Of a DNA stretch of 64,000 bases, positions 1 to 7,758 are shown piece after piece. The notes below the pieces were generated by a model. That model had not been told where the DNA came from, ran no database searches, and worked only from the letters and a program-made list of their open reading frames with translations. The DNA comes from Leifsonia poae. GTDB lineage: Bacteria; Actinomycetota; Actinomycetes; Actinomycetales; Microbacteriaceae. Both the position numbers and the translations under genes were made by a program. Numbering within the stretch: the first letter of the stretch is position 1; every line of letters begins with the position of its first letter. The stretch is from assembly GCF_027921845.1 (NCBI RefSeq), contig NZ_BSEN01000001.1, forward strand, positions 244,014 to 308,013, read 5' to 3'.

Positions 1-24
1 CCGGTCCTGGTTGCCCAGGGACAT
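1..24 (-). CDS. Start of a downstream gene, probably the ABC permease (partial)
   Basis: An ATG lies 5 nt after the stop of the binding-protein gene, on the same strand, and the eight visible codons read MSLGNQDR before the window ends. In amino-acid ABC operons the gene after the binding protein is usually the permease, so this is inferred from position only. Nothing in eight residues identifies a family. The close spacing suggests translational coupling. Confidence 0.35.
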
Positions 25-29
25 TGCGA

Positions 30-932
30 TCAGCCCTTCGACGCCGCGTTGACGTCGGCGGTCGTGACGGCGCCGTCGGCGACGCCCCACTTGTCGAGGA
101 TCTTCTTGTAGGTGCCGTCGTCGATCAGCGCCTGCACGGTCTTCTGGATGACCGGGGTCAGTGCCGAGCCCTTGGCGATCGGGATTCCGTACGGGGCGAC
201 CTCGAACGCCTTGCCGGCCTCCTGCAGCTTGCCCTGCGACTTGGAGATCGCGTAGAGGGTGACGGGCGAGTCGGCGCTGAGCGCGTCGGCCTTGCCGAGG
301 ATGACGGCGTTGGTGGCGTCGTCCTGCGCGTCGTAGCGCAGCACCTGGATGGCCGCCTTGCCGGCGTCGGTGCAGGCCTTCGACTTGGCGGGGACCTCGT
401 CGGTGTCCTCGTAGGTGGTCGACTGCACGGCCACCTTGAGACCGCAGGCATTGTCCGGGTCGACCGTCTTGCCCTTGGCCGACGCCCACATGATGCCGGC
501 GGTGTAGTAGTTGACGAAGTCGACCTGCTTCTCGCGGTCGGTCGTGTCGGTGAACGACGACATGCCGATGTCGTCCTTGCCGCCGGCGACGCTCGGGATG
601 ATGTTGTCGAACTTCGCGATGGCGAAGTTCGTCTTCAGGCCGAGCTTCGCGGCGATCGCGTTGGTCAGGTCGACCTCCCAGCCGACGGGCTTGCCGTTGT
701 CGTCCTTGTACTCGTTCGGCGGGTAGGTGTCGTCCATGCCGATCGTGAGAGTGCCGGCCGACTTGATCTTGTCGGGCAGCTGCGAAGCCAGGCTGTCGTC
801 TTTCTTCACGGTGTCGGCCGAGCTCGACGCCGAGCTGCTGCTGGACGGCGTTGAGTTGTCGACACAGCCGGTCAGCGCGAGCGCTGCAACGGCGACGAAG
901 GCGGCCGCTGGGGCCAGATATCGGGTGCGCAT
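30..932 (-). CDS. Amino-acid ABC transporter substrate-binding lipoprotein
   Basis: A 300-residue extracytoplasmic solute receptor of the family-3 (glutamine/glutamate/polar amino acid) type. Residues 1-22 are a lipoprotein signal with lipobox LTGC, so the mature protein is lipid-anchored at Cys22. It is followed by a Ser-rich linker and then a periplasmic-binding-protein-like II fold. Early motifs such as LTIGMDDTYPPNEYKD and VGWEVDLTNAIAAKLG match the N-terminal lobe of these receptors. The ATG at 932 has the signal peptide immediately behind it. It sits first in an operon that leaves the window to the left. The exact ligand cannot be read from the sequence; a polar amino acid is the family default. 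Confidence 0.9.
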   Translation of the reverse strand: MRTRYLAPAAAFVAVAALALTGCVDNSTPSSSSSASSSADTVKKDDSLASQLPDKIKSAGTLTIGMDDTYPPNEYKDDNGKPVGWEVDLTNAIAAKLGLKTNFAIAKFDNIIPSVAGGKDDIGMSSFTDTTDREKQVDFVNYYTAGIMWASAKGKTVDPDNACGLKVAVQSTTYEDTDEVPAKSKACTDAGKAAIQVLRYDAQDDATNAVILGKADALSADSPVTLYAISKSQGKLQEAGKAFEVAPYGIPIAKGSALTPVIQKTVQALIDDGTYKKILDKWGVADGAVTTADVNAASKG

Positions 933-1173
933 TGTGGTGGAGTCCTTCTTCCGGGTGCAGGGATGCAGGAACGCAGTGAGTGGAGCATACCTCAGCCACC
1001 GCGCGGTACATTCACACTAATTCACGCGTGCAACGCCGTTTTTCGTAAAGATTTCCAGCAGATTTCGCAATTCATTGCACGGAATCCGTCGCCCGCGGGG
1101 TTTTCCGCATCTCAGACCGAAGTACGCGGCCGGTCTGCGCTGGGATGCCCCGGGCGGTTCGGGATATCGTCGG
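933..1173. promoter_or_regulatory. Divergent intergenic region between the binding protein and the GNAT
   Basis: About 240 bp between two divergently transcribed genes, with an AT-richer patch around 1010-1075 that should hold the promoter of the ABC operon. I see no clear riboswitch, operator palindrome or small ORF with a convincing ribosome-binding site. Confidence 0.4.
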
Positions 1174-1683
1174 ATGGTGAGCGTTCCCCCGACCGATTTC
1201 GCCGCCTCCGTCACCGTGCTCGTCACGAGTCAGGATGACCCGCTGGCCCGCCCGCTGGTGGAGGAGCTGTCGCGCGAATACGACGAGCGCTACGGCCTCA
1301 ACGACGGCATCCCGTCGTCGGCCGAGCTCTCCCGGTACCCGGCCGAGGTCTTCAGCGCGGAACAGGGCGGCACGTTCATCCTGCTGCTCTCCGAGGGCGC
1401 GCCGGTCGCCGGCGGCGCCTTCATGCGGGAGGACGACGAGACGGTCGAGGTCAAGCGGGTCTGGACACACTCCGGCTTCCGCCGTCGCGGGCTCGCCCGC
1501 CGCGTGATGAGCGAGCTCGAAGACGAAGCGCGCCGCCGGGGCGTGAGGACTGTCGTGCTCACGACCGGCGCTCGGCAGCCGGAGGCCGTTGCCCTGTACC
1601 TCTCGCTCGGCTACACGCCGCGCTTCGATCTCGACGGCGACTGGGAAGCGGTCTCGTACCTGTCGTTCGACAAGGCGCTGTAG
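1174..1683 (+). CDS. GNAT-family N-acetyltransferase
   Basis: A 169-residue acetyltransferase of the GNAT superfamily, which moves an acetyl group from acetyl-CoA to an amine. The centre has the acetyl-CoA-binding signature in RRRGLARRVMSELEDEARRRG (R/Q-x-x-G-x-G/A region), preceded by the beta-4 strand VEVKRVWTHSGF and followed by VVLTTGARQPEAVALYLSLGY, the usual C-terminal half. I chose the ATG at 1174 because the frame upstream of it has no homology-like content. Substrate unknown. It ends 10 bp from the convergent lyase-like gene. Confidence 0.85.
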   Translation: MVSVPPTDFAASVTVLVTSQDDPLARPLVEELSREYDERYGLNDGIPSSAELSRYPAEVFSAEQGGTFILLLSEGAPVAGGAFMREDDETVEVKRVWTHSGFRRRGLARRVMSELEDEARRRGVRTVVLTTGARQPEAVALYLSLGYTPRFDLDGDWEAVSYLSFDKAL

Positions 1684-1693
1684 CGGCCGGTTC

Positions 1694-3175
1694 TCACCGG
1701 GGGTCGGCGAAGAGTGCGTCCGCTGCGCGGGTCACGAGCTCGCGCGCCGGAACGCCCGAGCCGATGACCTCATCGACGGCCGCGGCGAGGGGACCCGTTC
1801 CGTGCCCGGCCGGCACCGACCCGCCGGCATGCAGCAGATCGGACGCGTGCAGGGCCTCGATGGCGAGCACCTCACGCGTCAGCTCGAGGGATCGCTGCAG
1901 GGTCTGCAGGGCGAGCGGCGCCAGCGAGGCGTGGTCCTCGACGCCGGAGAGAGTCGTGCTGCCCAGCGTCACCGGAGCGGCGAGCTGGCGCAGCTCGGCG
2001 GCATCGGCCGCGGCTGCGTAGAGCACGAGACCGGGAACGCGGGTGCGGCCGTCGGCGCGGGCCGGGGCGAGTGCGAGGGAGAGCGCGGCGGAGCGACGCT
2101 CCGAGGCGGCGGCGACGTGCGCCAGTGCGACCCGCAGCGATTCGAAGTCGAGCGCCAGCGGGAGGGCCTGGAAGTTGCCGCCGGAGACGAGACGCCCGCT
2201 CGCGACATCCGCCACCGGGTTCTCCGACCGGGCCGCGAGCTCGACGACGAGCTCGTCGTGCAGCCGCCGCACGCTCTGCTGCAGGGCGCCGTGCAGCTGG
2301 GAGGCGGTGCGGAACGAGAGCGGATCCTGCACCGTCATGACCCGGTCGGCGGCGTACAGCGCGCTCCCGGAGAGGAGGCTCCGCACGGCTGCGGCGGAGG
2401 CCTGCTGTCCCTCGCCGCCGCGCGCATCGGCCACGAGCTCGCTGAAGGCTCCCGGATTGCCGGCCGGTCCCGCGGAGCCGACGGCCTCGAGCGACAGGGC
2501 GACGGCCCGGTCGGCGGCGAGGGTGAGCCTGTCCGCCTCGACGGCGGCCAGGGATCCCACGCCGACGCTGTACGCGTTCGCGCTCAGGGCGGCGAGCGCT
2601 TCGTGGGGCGCCAGGGCGAGCGGTGTGAGTCCGGCGGCGGCGAGCGCATCGGCGGCGGCGAGCTCGCCACCCTCCGCCTCCAGCACCGTGCCGTCGCCGG
2701 TCACCACGGCCGCGACCTCCGCGAGCGCCGTGAGGTCGGCGGCCCCGACGGAGCCGCGCTTCGGGATGAGCGGCACGACATCCGCGTTCAGGATGGCGGC
2801 GTAGGCCGCGGCCAGTTCGGGACGCACTCCGGCGCCGCCGCGGGTGAAGCCGACGAGCCGGGCCGCGACGACAGCGCGCGCCTCGCGACGGGAGAGCGGC
2901 TCGCCGACGCCCCCGCGATGGTTCCGGATCGTGCGCCGCTGGAACGCGTCGAACTCGGCGGGGTCGATGGCGGTGTCCCGCCCGGCCCCCAATCGCCGAT
3001 TGAGGCCGTACACGGGCTCGCCCGCCTCGATCGCGCGGTCGACGACAGCACGGGATGCCGCCAGCAGGTCGAGCGCCGCCGGTGCCAGCACCACCCGGGC
3101 CCCGTCGGCGATCGCCACCACCTCCGACGGCTGGGGACGTGCCGTGCCGAGCACGACGTCCCTCGGCCCGGACAT
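1694..3175 (-). CDS. Aromatic amino acid lyase-like protein lacking the MIO triad
   Basis: A 493-residue homologue of histidine/phenylalanine ammonia-lyases, whose known members use a 4-methylideneimidazol-5-one (MIO) group made from an Ala-Ser-Gly triad. Family landmarks are visible: VYGLN near residue 56, NHRGG near 85, GSVGA at 141-145, and QDPLSFR further on. The canonical GSVGASGDL is here GSVGAADL (residues 141-148), one residue shorter and without Ser-Gly, so the cofactor cannot form in the usual way. The Tyr of QDPYS is Leu, and NTGFG is replaced by NRRLG. Either the protein is catalytically dead or it does a different reaction. Its ATG overlaps the stop of the flavin monooxygenase by one base (TGATG), so the two are translated together. 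The family call is firm; the function is unknown. Confidence 0.75.
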   Translation of the reverse strand: MSGPRDVVLGTARPQPSEVVAIADGARVVLAPAALDLLAASRAVVDRAIEAGEPVYGLNRRLGAGRDTAIDPAEFDAFQRRTIRNHRGGVGEPLSRREARAVVAARLVGFTRGGAGVRPELAAAYAAILNADVVPLIPKRGSVGAADLTALAEVAAVVTGDGTVLEAEGGELAAADALAAAGLTPLALAPHEALAALSANAYSVGVGSLAAVEADRLTLAADRAVALSLEAVGSAGPAGNPGAFSELVADARGGEGQQASAAAVRSLLSGSALYAADRVMTVQDPLSFRTASQLHGALQQSVRRLHDELVVELAARSENPVADVASGRLVSGGNFQALPLALDFESLRVALAHVAAASERRSAALSLALAPARADGRTRVPGLVLYAAAADAAELRQLAAPVTLGSTTLSGVEDHASLAPLALQTLQRSLELTREVLAIEALHASDLLHAGGSVPAGHGTGPLAAAVDEVIGSGVPARELVTRAADALFADPR

Positions 3176-4476
3176 CAGAACTCCAGGAGGTTCTGGCGGA
3201 GCCCCGCTCCGCTGAACCCGGTGCGGATCAGCCCCCGCCGCCGCAACGCGGGCACGAGCGTGTCGAGCGTTCGGTGCACATTCGCCGGATGCACCTGCCC
3301 GGTGAACAGGAAGCCGTCGCCTCCGACCGCCTCCCCCAGCTCGCCGAGGTGATCGGCGATCTCGTCGGCCGTCCCGACGATCGCCAGGCCGTCTTTGCGC
3401 GCCCGCACCTGCAGGATCTCGCGCAGGGTCGATCCCTCCGGCGCCGACTTCACGAAGTTATCGAGGGTGCCCTGATTCGCATTCGTGGTCAGTTCGGGCA
3501 GCGGCGCGTCGAGATCGAACTGCTTGAAGTCGACGCCGCTCAGGTAGGAGATGGACTGCAGCTGCTCGTCGATCGCGCCCTGCGTGAGCTCGGCGCGGGC
3601 CGCCTTCACGGTGGCGGTCTCCTCGGCGTTCGCGGTGACGATGGGATTCACGACGAACAGCACCTTCACGTCATCCGGATTGCGGCCGTTGGCGAGCGCG
3701 ACCTGGCGGATGGAGTCGCGGTACTCGCGCATCCGGTCGGCCGTCGATGCGAGGGCCAGGATGACGTCGGAGTTCTTGCCGGCGAAGTCGCGGCCGCGCC
3801 CGGAGGCTCCGGCCTGCACCATGACGGGCTCCTCCGCGGCCGGGGCGGTGTTGAGCGGCCCGCGGACGCGGAAGAACCGGCCGTCGTGGTCGATCGTCCG
3901 CACCTTGGTGAAGTCGGCGTAGACGCCGTTCGCGGTGTCCTCGATGATGGCGTCGTGGTCCCAGCTGCGCCAGAGCTGTCGCACGACATCCACCCACTCG
4001 TCGGCGCGGTCGTAGCGCAGATCGTGCTCCACCTGTTTGTCGAGTCCGTAGTTCTGGGCGGCGAGGTCGGAGCCGCTGGTGACGACGTTGAAGCCGAGCC
4101 GGCCGTTCGCGAAGTGCTGCAGGGTCGACAGCAGCCGCGCCGCGGTGAACGGCTCGTAGAAACTGGCGCTGAGGGTCGGCACGATGCCGAGGTCGGTGGT
4201 CGCGCCGAGCAGGTAGGGCACGAGCGGGAGGGGGTCGTGCTTCGGCACGAATCGCGCGGCGGCGAGGTTGACCTCGGCCGTTCCACCGTAGGTGTCCGGA
4301 ACTGCGACGCCGTCTTCGATGATGAAGAGGTCGAAGCCGCTCGCCTCGAACTGGCGCGCGGCGTCCTGGTACACCTGCGGTTGCTTCCAGTCGTAGCCGA
4401 TGCCGTAGCTGGGGTCGCCCCAGCCCTGCACGCCGAACCCGGCGCCGAGGAACCAACCGAAGTGGAGAAGACTCAT
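3175..4476 (-). CDS. LLM-class flavin-dependent monooxygenase (NtaA/DmoA/SnaA type)
   Basis: A 433-residue bacterial luciferase-like monooxygenase using FMNH2 and O2. The start LLHFGWFLGAGFGVQGW, the RLGFNVVTSGSD motif near residue 130 and PVMVQAGASGRGRDFA near 215 are typical of the nitrilotriacetate / dimethyl-sulfide monooxygenase subgroup, and the length is normal for it. Members oxidise organosulfur or aminocarboxylate compounds; the neighbouring cysteine synthase and sulfurtransferase make an organosulfur substrate the better guess. It lies 78 bp after the cysteine synthase gene and is coupled to the lyase-like gene downstream. No flavin reductase is visible nearby, so reduced flavin must come from elsewhere. 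Confidence 0.88.
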   Translation of the reverse strand: MSLLHFGWFLGAGFGVQGWGDPSYGIGYDWKQPQVYQDAARQFEASGFDLFIIEDGVAVPDTYGGTAEVNLAAARFVPKHDPLPLVPYLLGATTDLGIVPTLSASFYEPFTAARLLSTLQHFANGRLGFNVVTSGSDLAAQNYGLDKQVEHDLRYDRADEWVDVVRQLWRSWDHDAIIEDTANGVYADFTKVRTIDHDGRFFRVRGPLNTAPAAEEPVMVQAGASGRGRDFAGKNSDVILALASTADRMREYRDSIRQVALANGRNPDDVKVLFVVNPIVTANAEETATVKAARAELTQGAIDEQLQSISYLSGVDFKQFDLDAPLPELTTNANQGTLDNFVKSAPEGSTLREILQVRARKDGLAIVGTADEIADHLGELGEAVGGDGFLFTGQVHPANVHRTLDTLVPALRRRGLIRTGFSGAGLRQNLLEF

Positions 4477-4491
4477 GTGAACTCTCTGCGT

Positions 4492-4552
4492 TGTGCGTGC
4501 GGTGCTGTTGTGGCGTGCTGTGCGTGCTGTTGTGGTTCGCGCTGTGCGTGCG
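4492..4552. repeat. Degenerate tandem repeat in an intergenic gap
   Basis: The gap between the cysteine synthase stop and the monooxygenase start consists largely of imperfect copies of TGTGCGTGCNNTGTTGTGG (about 18-22 bp, two copies plus a partial third). It may be replication slippage or an RNA structure between the two genes. It holds no recognisable ORF. Confidence 0.5.
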
Positions 4553-4554
4553 GC

Positions 4555-5589
4555 TCAGTCGCCGAGGCCGGCGTCGGCCAGCCACTGGGGATCATAGGCC
4601 TTGGTGAGGTAGTTGACACCGCCGTCGGGCGCGATGGCGACGACGACCGACCCGGGCGCGGCGTCGCGGGCGACCTGCAGGGCGACGGCGATCGCCAGCC
4701 CGGAGGAGGGACCGAGCAGCAGCGCCTCCTCGGCGGCGAGCCGGCGAACGGTGTTGTACACCTCCCGGTCGTCGACGGTGCGCACCGCGTCGAGGATCGC
4801 GCGGTCGAAGGTCTCGGGCCAGTAATCCCGCGGCCACGCCGACCCGACGCCGTCCACGATGATGCGTCCGGCCGCGCCGTCGCCGTAGGTGGAGCCGACC
4901 GGATTCGCGCCGATCACCCGCACCTCGCCGGCGCTCACGTCCTTGAGGAAGCGCCCGGCGCCGCTGACGGTGCCGCCCGTTCCGATCGAGGCGACGAAGT
5001 GGGTCACGCGGCCGGCCGTCTGCCGCCAGATCTCCGGCCCGGTGCCCTGGTAGTGCGCATCCGGATTGGCGGTGTTCGCGAACTGCGACGAGCGCCACGA
5101 TCCGGGCGTCTCGGCCGCGATGCGGTCGGCGACCGCGCGCGGGTTGGCAGGATCGCTCGGATCGGCCTCCCAGTCGGCCTCGACGAGACGGGCGCCGTAG
5201 GCGGCGAGCACGGTGCGCTTCTCGGCCGAGATGTCGGAGCTGTGCACGATGACGACGGGATGCCCGGTGAGGCGGCCGATCAGGGCGAGGCCGATGCCGG
5301 TGTTGCCGGAGGTCGCTTCCACGATGGTGCCGCCGGGGGCGAGCACGCCGGAGGCCTCGGCGGTGCGGATCATGTTCAAGGCGATGCGGTCCTTGGACGA
5401 GCCGCCCGGGTTGCGCCCCTCGAGCTTGACGAGCACGCGCGAGCCCAGGCCGGCCGTGAGCGCGTTCAGCTCGACGATCGGCGTATTGCCGACGAGGGCG
5501 GCGACCGAGTCGTACACCTCGTCGGTCGGGCCCACCTCGCCCGTGGGCACGCTCGGCGCTCCGGTCGGGCGCAGGTCGATTGCGGTCAT
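4555..5589 (-). CDS. Cysteine synthase / cystathionine beta-synthase-type PLP enzyme
   Basis: A 344-residue fold-type II PLP enzyme, expected to make cysteine (or a related thioether) by beta-replacement on an activated serine. Lys66 in NPGGSSKDR is the PLP lysine; ATSGNTG at 92-98 binds the substrate carboxylate; GTGGTVSGAGRFLK holds the phosphate. The lysine motif has SSKDR rather than the SVKDR of classical CysK. The N-terminal extension of about 28 residues is slightly long. The ATG at 5589 follows a TATCGT -10 (5596-5601 on the minus strand) by 6 nt, so the mRNA is probably leaderless. First gene of a probable unit with the flavin monooxygenase and lyase-like protein. Confidence 0.88.
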   Translation of the reverse strand: MTAIDLRPTGAPSVPTGEVGPTDEVYDSVAALVGNTPIVELNALTAGLGSRVLVKLEGRNPGGSSKDRIALNMIRTAEASGVLAPGGTIVEATSGNTGIGLALIGRLTGHPVVIVHSSDISAEKRTVLAAYGARLVEADWEADPSDPANPRAVADRIAAETPGSWRSSQFANTANPDAHYQGTGPEIWRQTAGRVTHFVASIGTGGTVSGAGRFLKDVSAGEVRVIGANPVGSTYGDGAAGRIIVDGVGSAWPRDYWPETFDRAILDAVRTVDDREVYNTVRRLAAEEALLLGPSSGLAIAVALQVARDAAPGSVVVAIAPDGGVNYLTKAYDPQWLADAGLGD

Positions 5590-5676
5590 GGATAGACGAT
5601 AGGCGCGCCGCCCACGCCGCGTCTCACCTGTTGCCCACTATTACGCTGCGCCCGGGTGCCCAGGCGCCCAGGCAAT

Positions 5677-5693
5677 GGGCGGGGCGGGGCGGG
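5677..5693 (+). other. G-quadruplex-forming motif after the sulfurtransferase gene
   Basis: Four G-runs separated by single C residues (GGGCGGGGCGGGGCGGG) end 5 bp from the stop of the minus-strand sulfurtransferase. On the plus strand they form part of that gene's template strand. A second example lies at 15864-15905 in the same position relative to another minus-strand gene, so a role in stopping transcription is possible. Confidence 0.45.
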
Positions 5694-5698
5694 TGCGG

Positions 5699-6529
5699 TC
5701 AGGCGCCGGTGGCGACGGGGCGGGCAGGGTCGTTCGACCAGGCGGACCAGGAGCCCGGGTAGAGGGAGGCGCGGACGCCGGCCAGCTCGAGGGCGAGCAC
5801 TTCGTGCGCGGCGGTCACGCCGGAGCCGCAGTAGACGCCGACGGTGGCGCCGGCCTCGATCCCGAGTGCGGCGAAGCGGTCGGCGAGCTGCTGCGGCGGC
5901 AGCATCCGGCCGTCCGGACCGAGGTTGGCGGTGGTGGGGGCGCTGACGGCCCCCGGGATGTGGCCGGCCTGCGGGTCCACGGGTTCGACCTCGCCGCGGA
6001 ACCGCTCGGCGGCACGGGCATCGAGCAGGATCCCTTCGGCGGCGAGGGCTGCAGCCTCATCGGCGTCGATGGTCGGCGCCGCGCCGGGCGTCAGCGTCAC
6101 GTGTCCGGGTTCGGCTGCACGGGGACCGGTCTCCAGCGCTCCTCCGGTCTCGCGCCAGGCCGTGAGTCCGCCGTCGAGCACCCGCACGTCGCCGAAGCCG
6201 GAGTAGCGCAGCAGCCACCAGAGGCGGGCGGCCGAGGTGCCGGAGACGTCGTCGTAGACCACGACGGCGTCGCCGTCGTTCAGCCCCCACGATCGCGCCG
6301 ACGCCTGGAACGCGTCCGGCTCCGGCAGCGGATGCCGACCATCGGTGGGCGCTCCGTGTCCGGCGAGTTCGGTGTCGAGGTCGACGTATACCGCGGTGGG
6401 AATGTGGCCGCGCTCGAACTCGCCACGTCCGGGCGGGCCGCCGAGCTTCCAGCGCACATCGAGCACACGTGGCGGTGTCGGCGAATCGAGGGCGGTTGCG
6501 AGTTCGTGGGCGTCGATCAGCGGGGTCAC
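5699..6529 (-). CDS. Thiosulfate/3-mercaptopyruvate sulfurtransferase (double rhodanese)
   Basis: A two-domain rhodanese of 276 residues that moves sulfane sulfur from thiosulfate or mercaptopyruvate to an acceptor. The N-terminal domain has VVVYDD and the inactive rhodanese loop; the C-terminal domain carries the catalytic Cys in VYCGSGVTA. A CGSGxT loop is usual for 3-mercaptopyruvate/thiosulfate enzymes. I start at GTG 6529 because a GAGGA ribosome site lies about 9 nt upstream and the conserved sequence starts there; an ATG at 6574 would add 15 non-conserved residues. It is on the same strand as cysteine synthase but 110 bp away. Confidence 0.88.
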   Translation of the reverse strand: MTPLIDAHELATALDSPTPPRVLDVRWKLGGPPGRGEFERGHIPTAVYVDLDTELAGHGAPTDGRHPLPEPDAFQASARSWGLNDGDAVVVYDDVSGTSAARLWWLLRYSGFGDVRVLDGGLTAWRETGGALETGPRAAEPGHVTLTPGAAPTIDADEAAALAAEGILLDARAAERFRGEVEPVDPQAGHIPGAVSAPTTANLGPDGRMLPPQQLADRFAALGIEAGATVGVYCGSGVTAAHEVLALELAGVRASLYPGSWSAWSNDPARPVATGA

Positions 6530-6577
6530 GCATCCATCCTCGCAGTTCGGGCGCGCGCCCGGCAGTTGCCGCACGAC

Positions 6578-6629
6578 GACGGCCCCGTCCGTCGCTCATC
6601 CGGGTGGATGGCGGCGGAACGGGGCCGTC
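6578..6629 (-). terminator. Possible terminator hairpin after nrdB
   Basis: An 11-bp perfect inverted repeat (GACGGCCCCGT / ACGGGGCCGTC) with a loop of about 30 nt lies 20 bp past the nrdB stop. It has no strong U-run, so Rho-independent termination is only a guess. Confidence 0.45.
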
Positions 6630-6648
6630 GGTTCAGTGCTGCAGTCGG

Positions 6649-7638
6649 TCAGTGACCGGTGGACGCCTTCGCGTTCGACTCGTACGACGTGTTCGTCGAC
6701 TCGAAGAAGTTCACGAGCTCGAGGGTGTCGTTGGCGGTCGCCATCCACTTGGCCGGGTTCGCGACCTTGTACTCGGGCTCGAAGCCGAGCTCCTCGAGGC
6801 GGCGGTCGGCCAGGTACTTCACGTACTGGTTGATGTAGTTCGCGTTCAGGCCGAGGATGCCACCGGGCAGGAGGTCGCGGTTGTACTGCTCCTCCATCTC
6901 GACGGCGTCGAGGATCATCTGGCGGATCTCGTCGGCGAACTCCGGCGTCTGCAGGTCAGGGTTCTCCTCCAGCACCGTGAGGATCAGGTTGATGCCGAAC
7001 TTGAGGTGCAGCGACTCGTCGCGCACCACCCAGTCGATCAGCGAGCCGAAGTTGCGCAGCAGATTGCGCTGGCGGAACGACAGCGCCACCATGAAGCCCG
7101 AGTAGAACCAGATGCCCTCGAGGATCACGTTGTACGCGACGAGGTTGCGGATGAAGTCCTGCTTGCCCTCGGTCGTCGTGATGTCGAGCGTCTGCTCCGT
7201 CATCCGCTTGATGAACGTGACCTCGAACTCCTCCTTGCGGGCCATCGACGGAACGTCGACGTGGGAGTTGTAGGCCTGCTCGCGGTCGATCGGGAACGTC
7301 TCGAGGACGTACTCGAACGACATGCAGTGGTTCGCTTCCTCCCACATCTGCTTGGCGAGGTAGAGGTGCGCCTCGGCCGCCTGCAGATACGGGTAGACAC
7401 CGAACGCGAGTGCCTTGTTCACCAGCAGTTCGTTCGGATTGAAGTAGCTCATCAGGAAGGTGATGGCGTGGCGCTCTTCGTCCGTCATCTTCTTGAAGTC
7501 GGCGATGTCTTCGCCGAGCTGGATCTCATTGGGGAACCACGTGTTCGCGACGGCCTGGTCGTACAGATCCATCGCCCACTTGTATGTGACCGGCTTCAGC
7601 AGCAGGCCCTCTTCGATTCCCGTTCCCAGAATCCCCAT
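6649..7638 (-). CDS. nrdB: Ribonucleotide reductase small subunit, tyrosine-less (class Ic/Id-like)
   Basis: A 329-residue ferritin-like R2 subunit that generates the radical used by NrdA. The six metal ligands are Glu70 (NPNELLVN), Glu101 and His104 (WEEANH), Glu174 (LEGIWFY), and Glu208/His211 (RDESLH). The first ligand is Glu, not the Asp of E. coli NrdB. The residue at the radical-tyrosine position of the E-x-x-H-x-x-x-Y motif is Phe108 (EANHCMSF). These two changes are the hallmarks of Mn/Fe class Ic R2 from Chlamydia, or of other tyrosine-less types. A Tyr two residues on (Tyr110) is not at the classical site. AGGAG precedes the ATG. It is third in the operon, 39 bp after the small CxxC ORF. 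Confidence 0.93.
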   Translation of the reverse strand: MGILGTGIEEGLLLKPVTYKWAMDLYDQAVANTWFPNEIQLGEDIADFKKMTDEERHAITFLMSYFNPNELLVNKALAFGVYPYLQAAEAHLYLAKQMWEEANHCMSFEYVLETFPIDREQAYNSHVDVPSMARKEEFEVTFIKRMTEQTLDITTTEGKQDFIRNLVAYNVILEGIWFYSGFMVALSFRQRNLLRNFGSLIDWVVRDESLHLKFGINLILTVLEENPDLQTPEFADEIRQMILDAVEMEEQYNRDLLPGGILGLNANYINQYVKYLADRRLEELGFEPEYKVANPAKWMATANDTLELVNFFESTNTSYESNAKASTGH

Positions 7639-7677
7639 GGTGATTCGTTCTCCTGTTTCTTCAGTGCTGGTTCTGGT

Positions 7678-7758
7678 CTACTGGCACGACTCGCACTGCA
7701 GGTCGTCCATCGGGTCGATGGGCACGTAGTACTCCTCGATCTTCGCGGTGTTGCTCAT
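7678..7758 (-). CDS. 26-residue CxxC peptide, apparent detached NrdA redox tail
   Basis: A small ORF whose ATG overlaps the nrdA stop (TAATG, one shared base) and which ends 39 bp before nrdB. It encodes an acidic peptide ending DLQCESCQ. Class I NrdA proteins normally end in a flexible tail with a Cys pair (for example CESGACKI in E. coli) that re-reduces the active-site disulfide; the NrdA here has no Cys after its catalytic core. The peptide therefore looks like the missing tail on its own ORF. It could be made by termination-reinitiation, or joined to NrdA by a -1 frameshift at the GAGAAGTAATG overlap. A one-base sequencing error would also give a fused protein. Short, but context and motif are strong. 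Confidence 0.75.
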   Translation of the reverse strand: MSNTAKIEEYYVPIDPMDDLQCESCQ

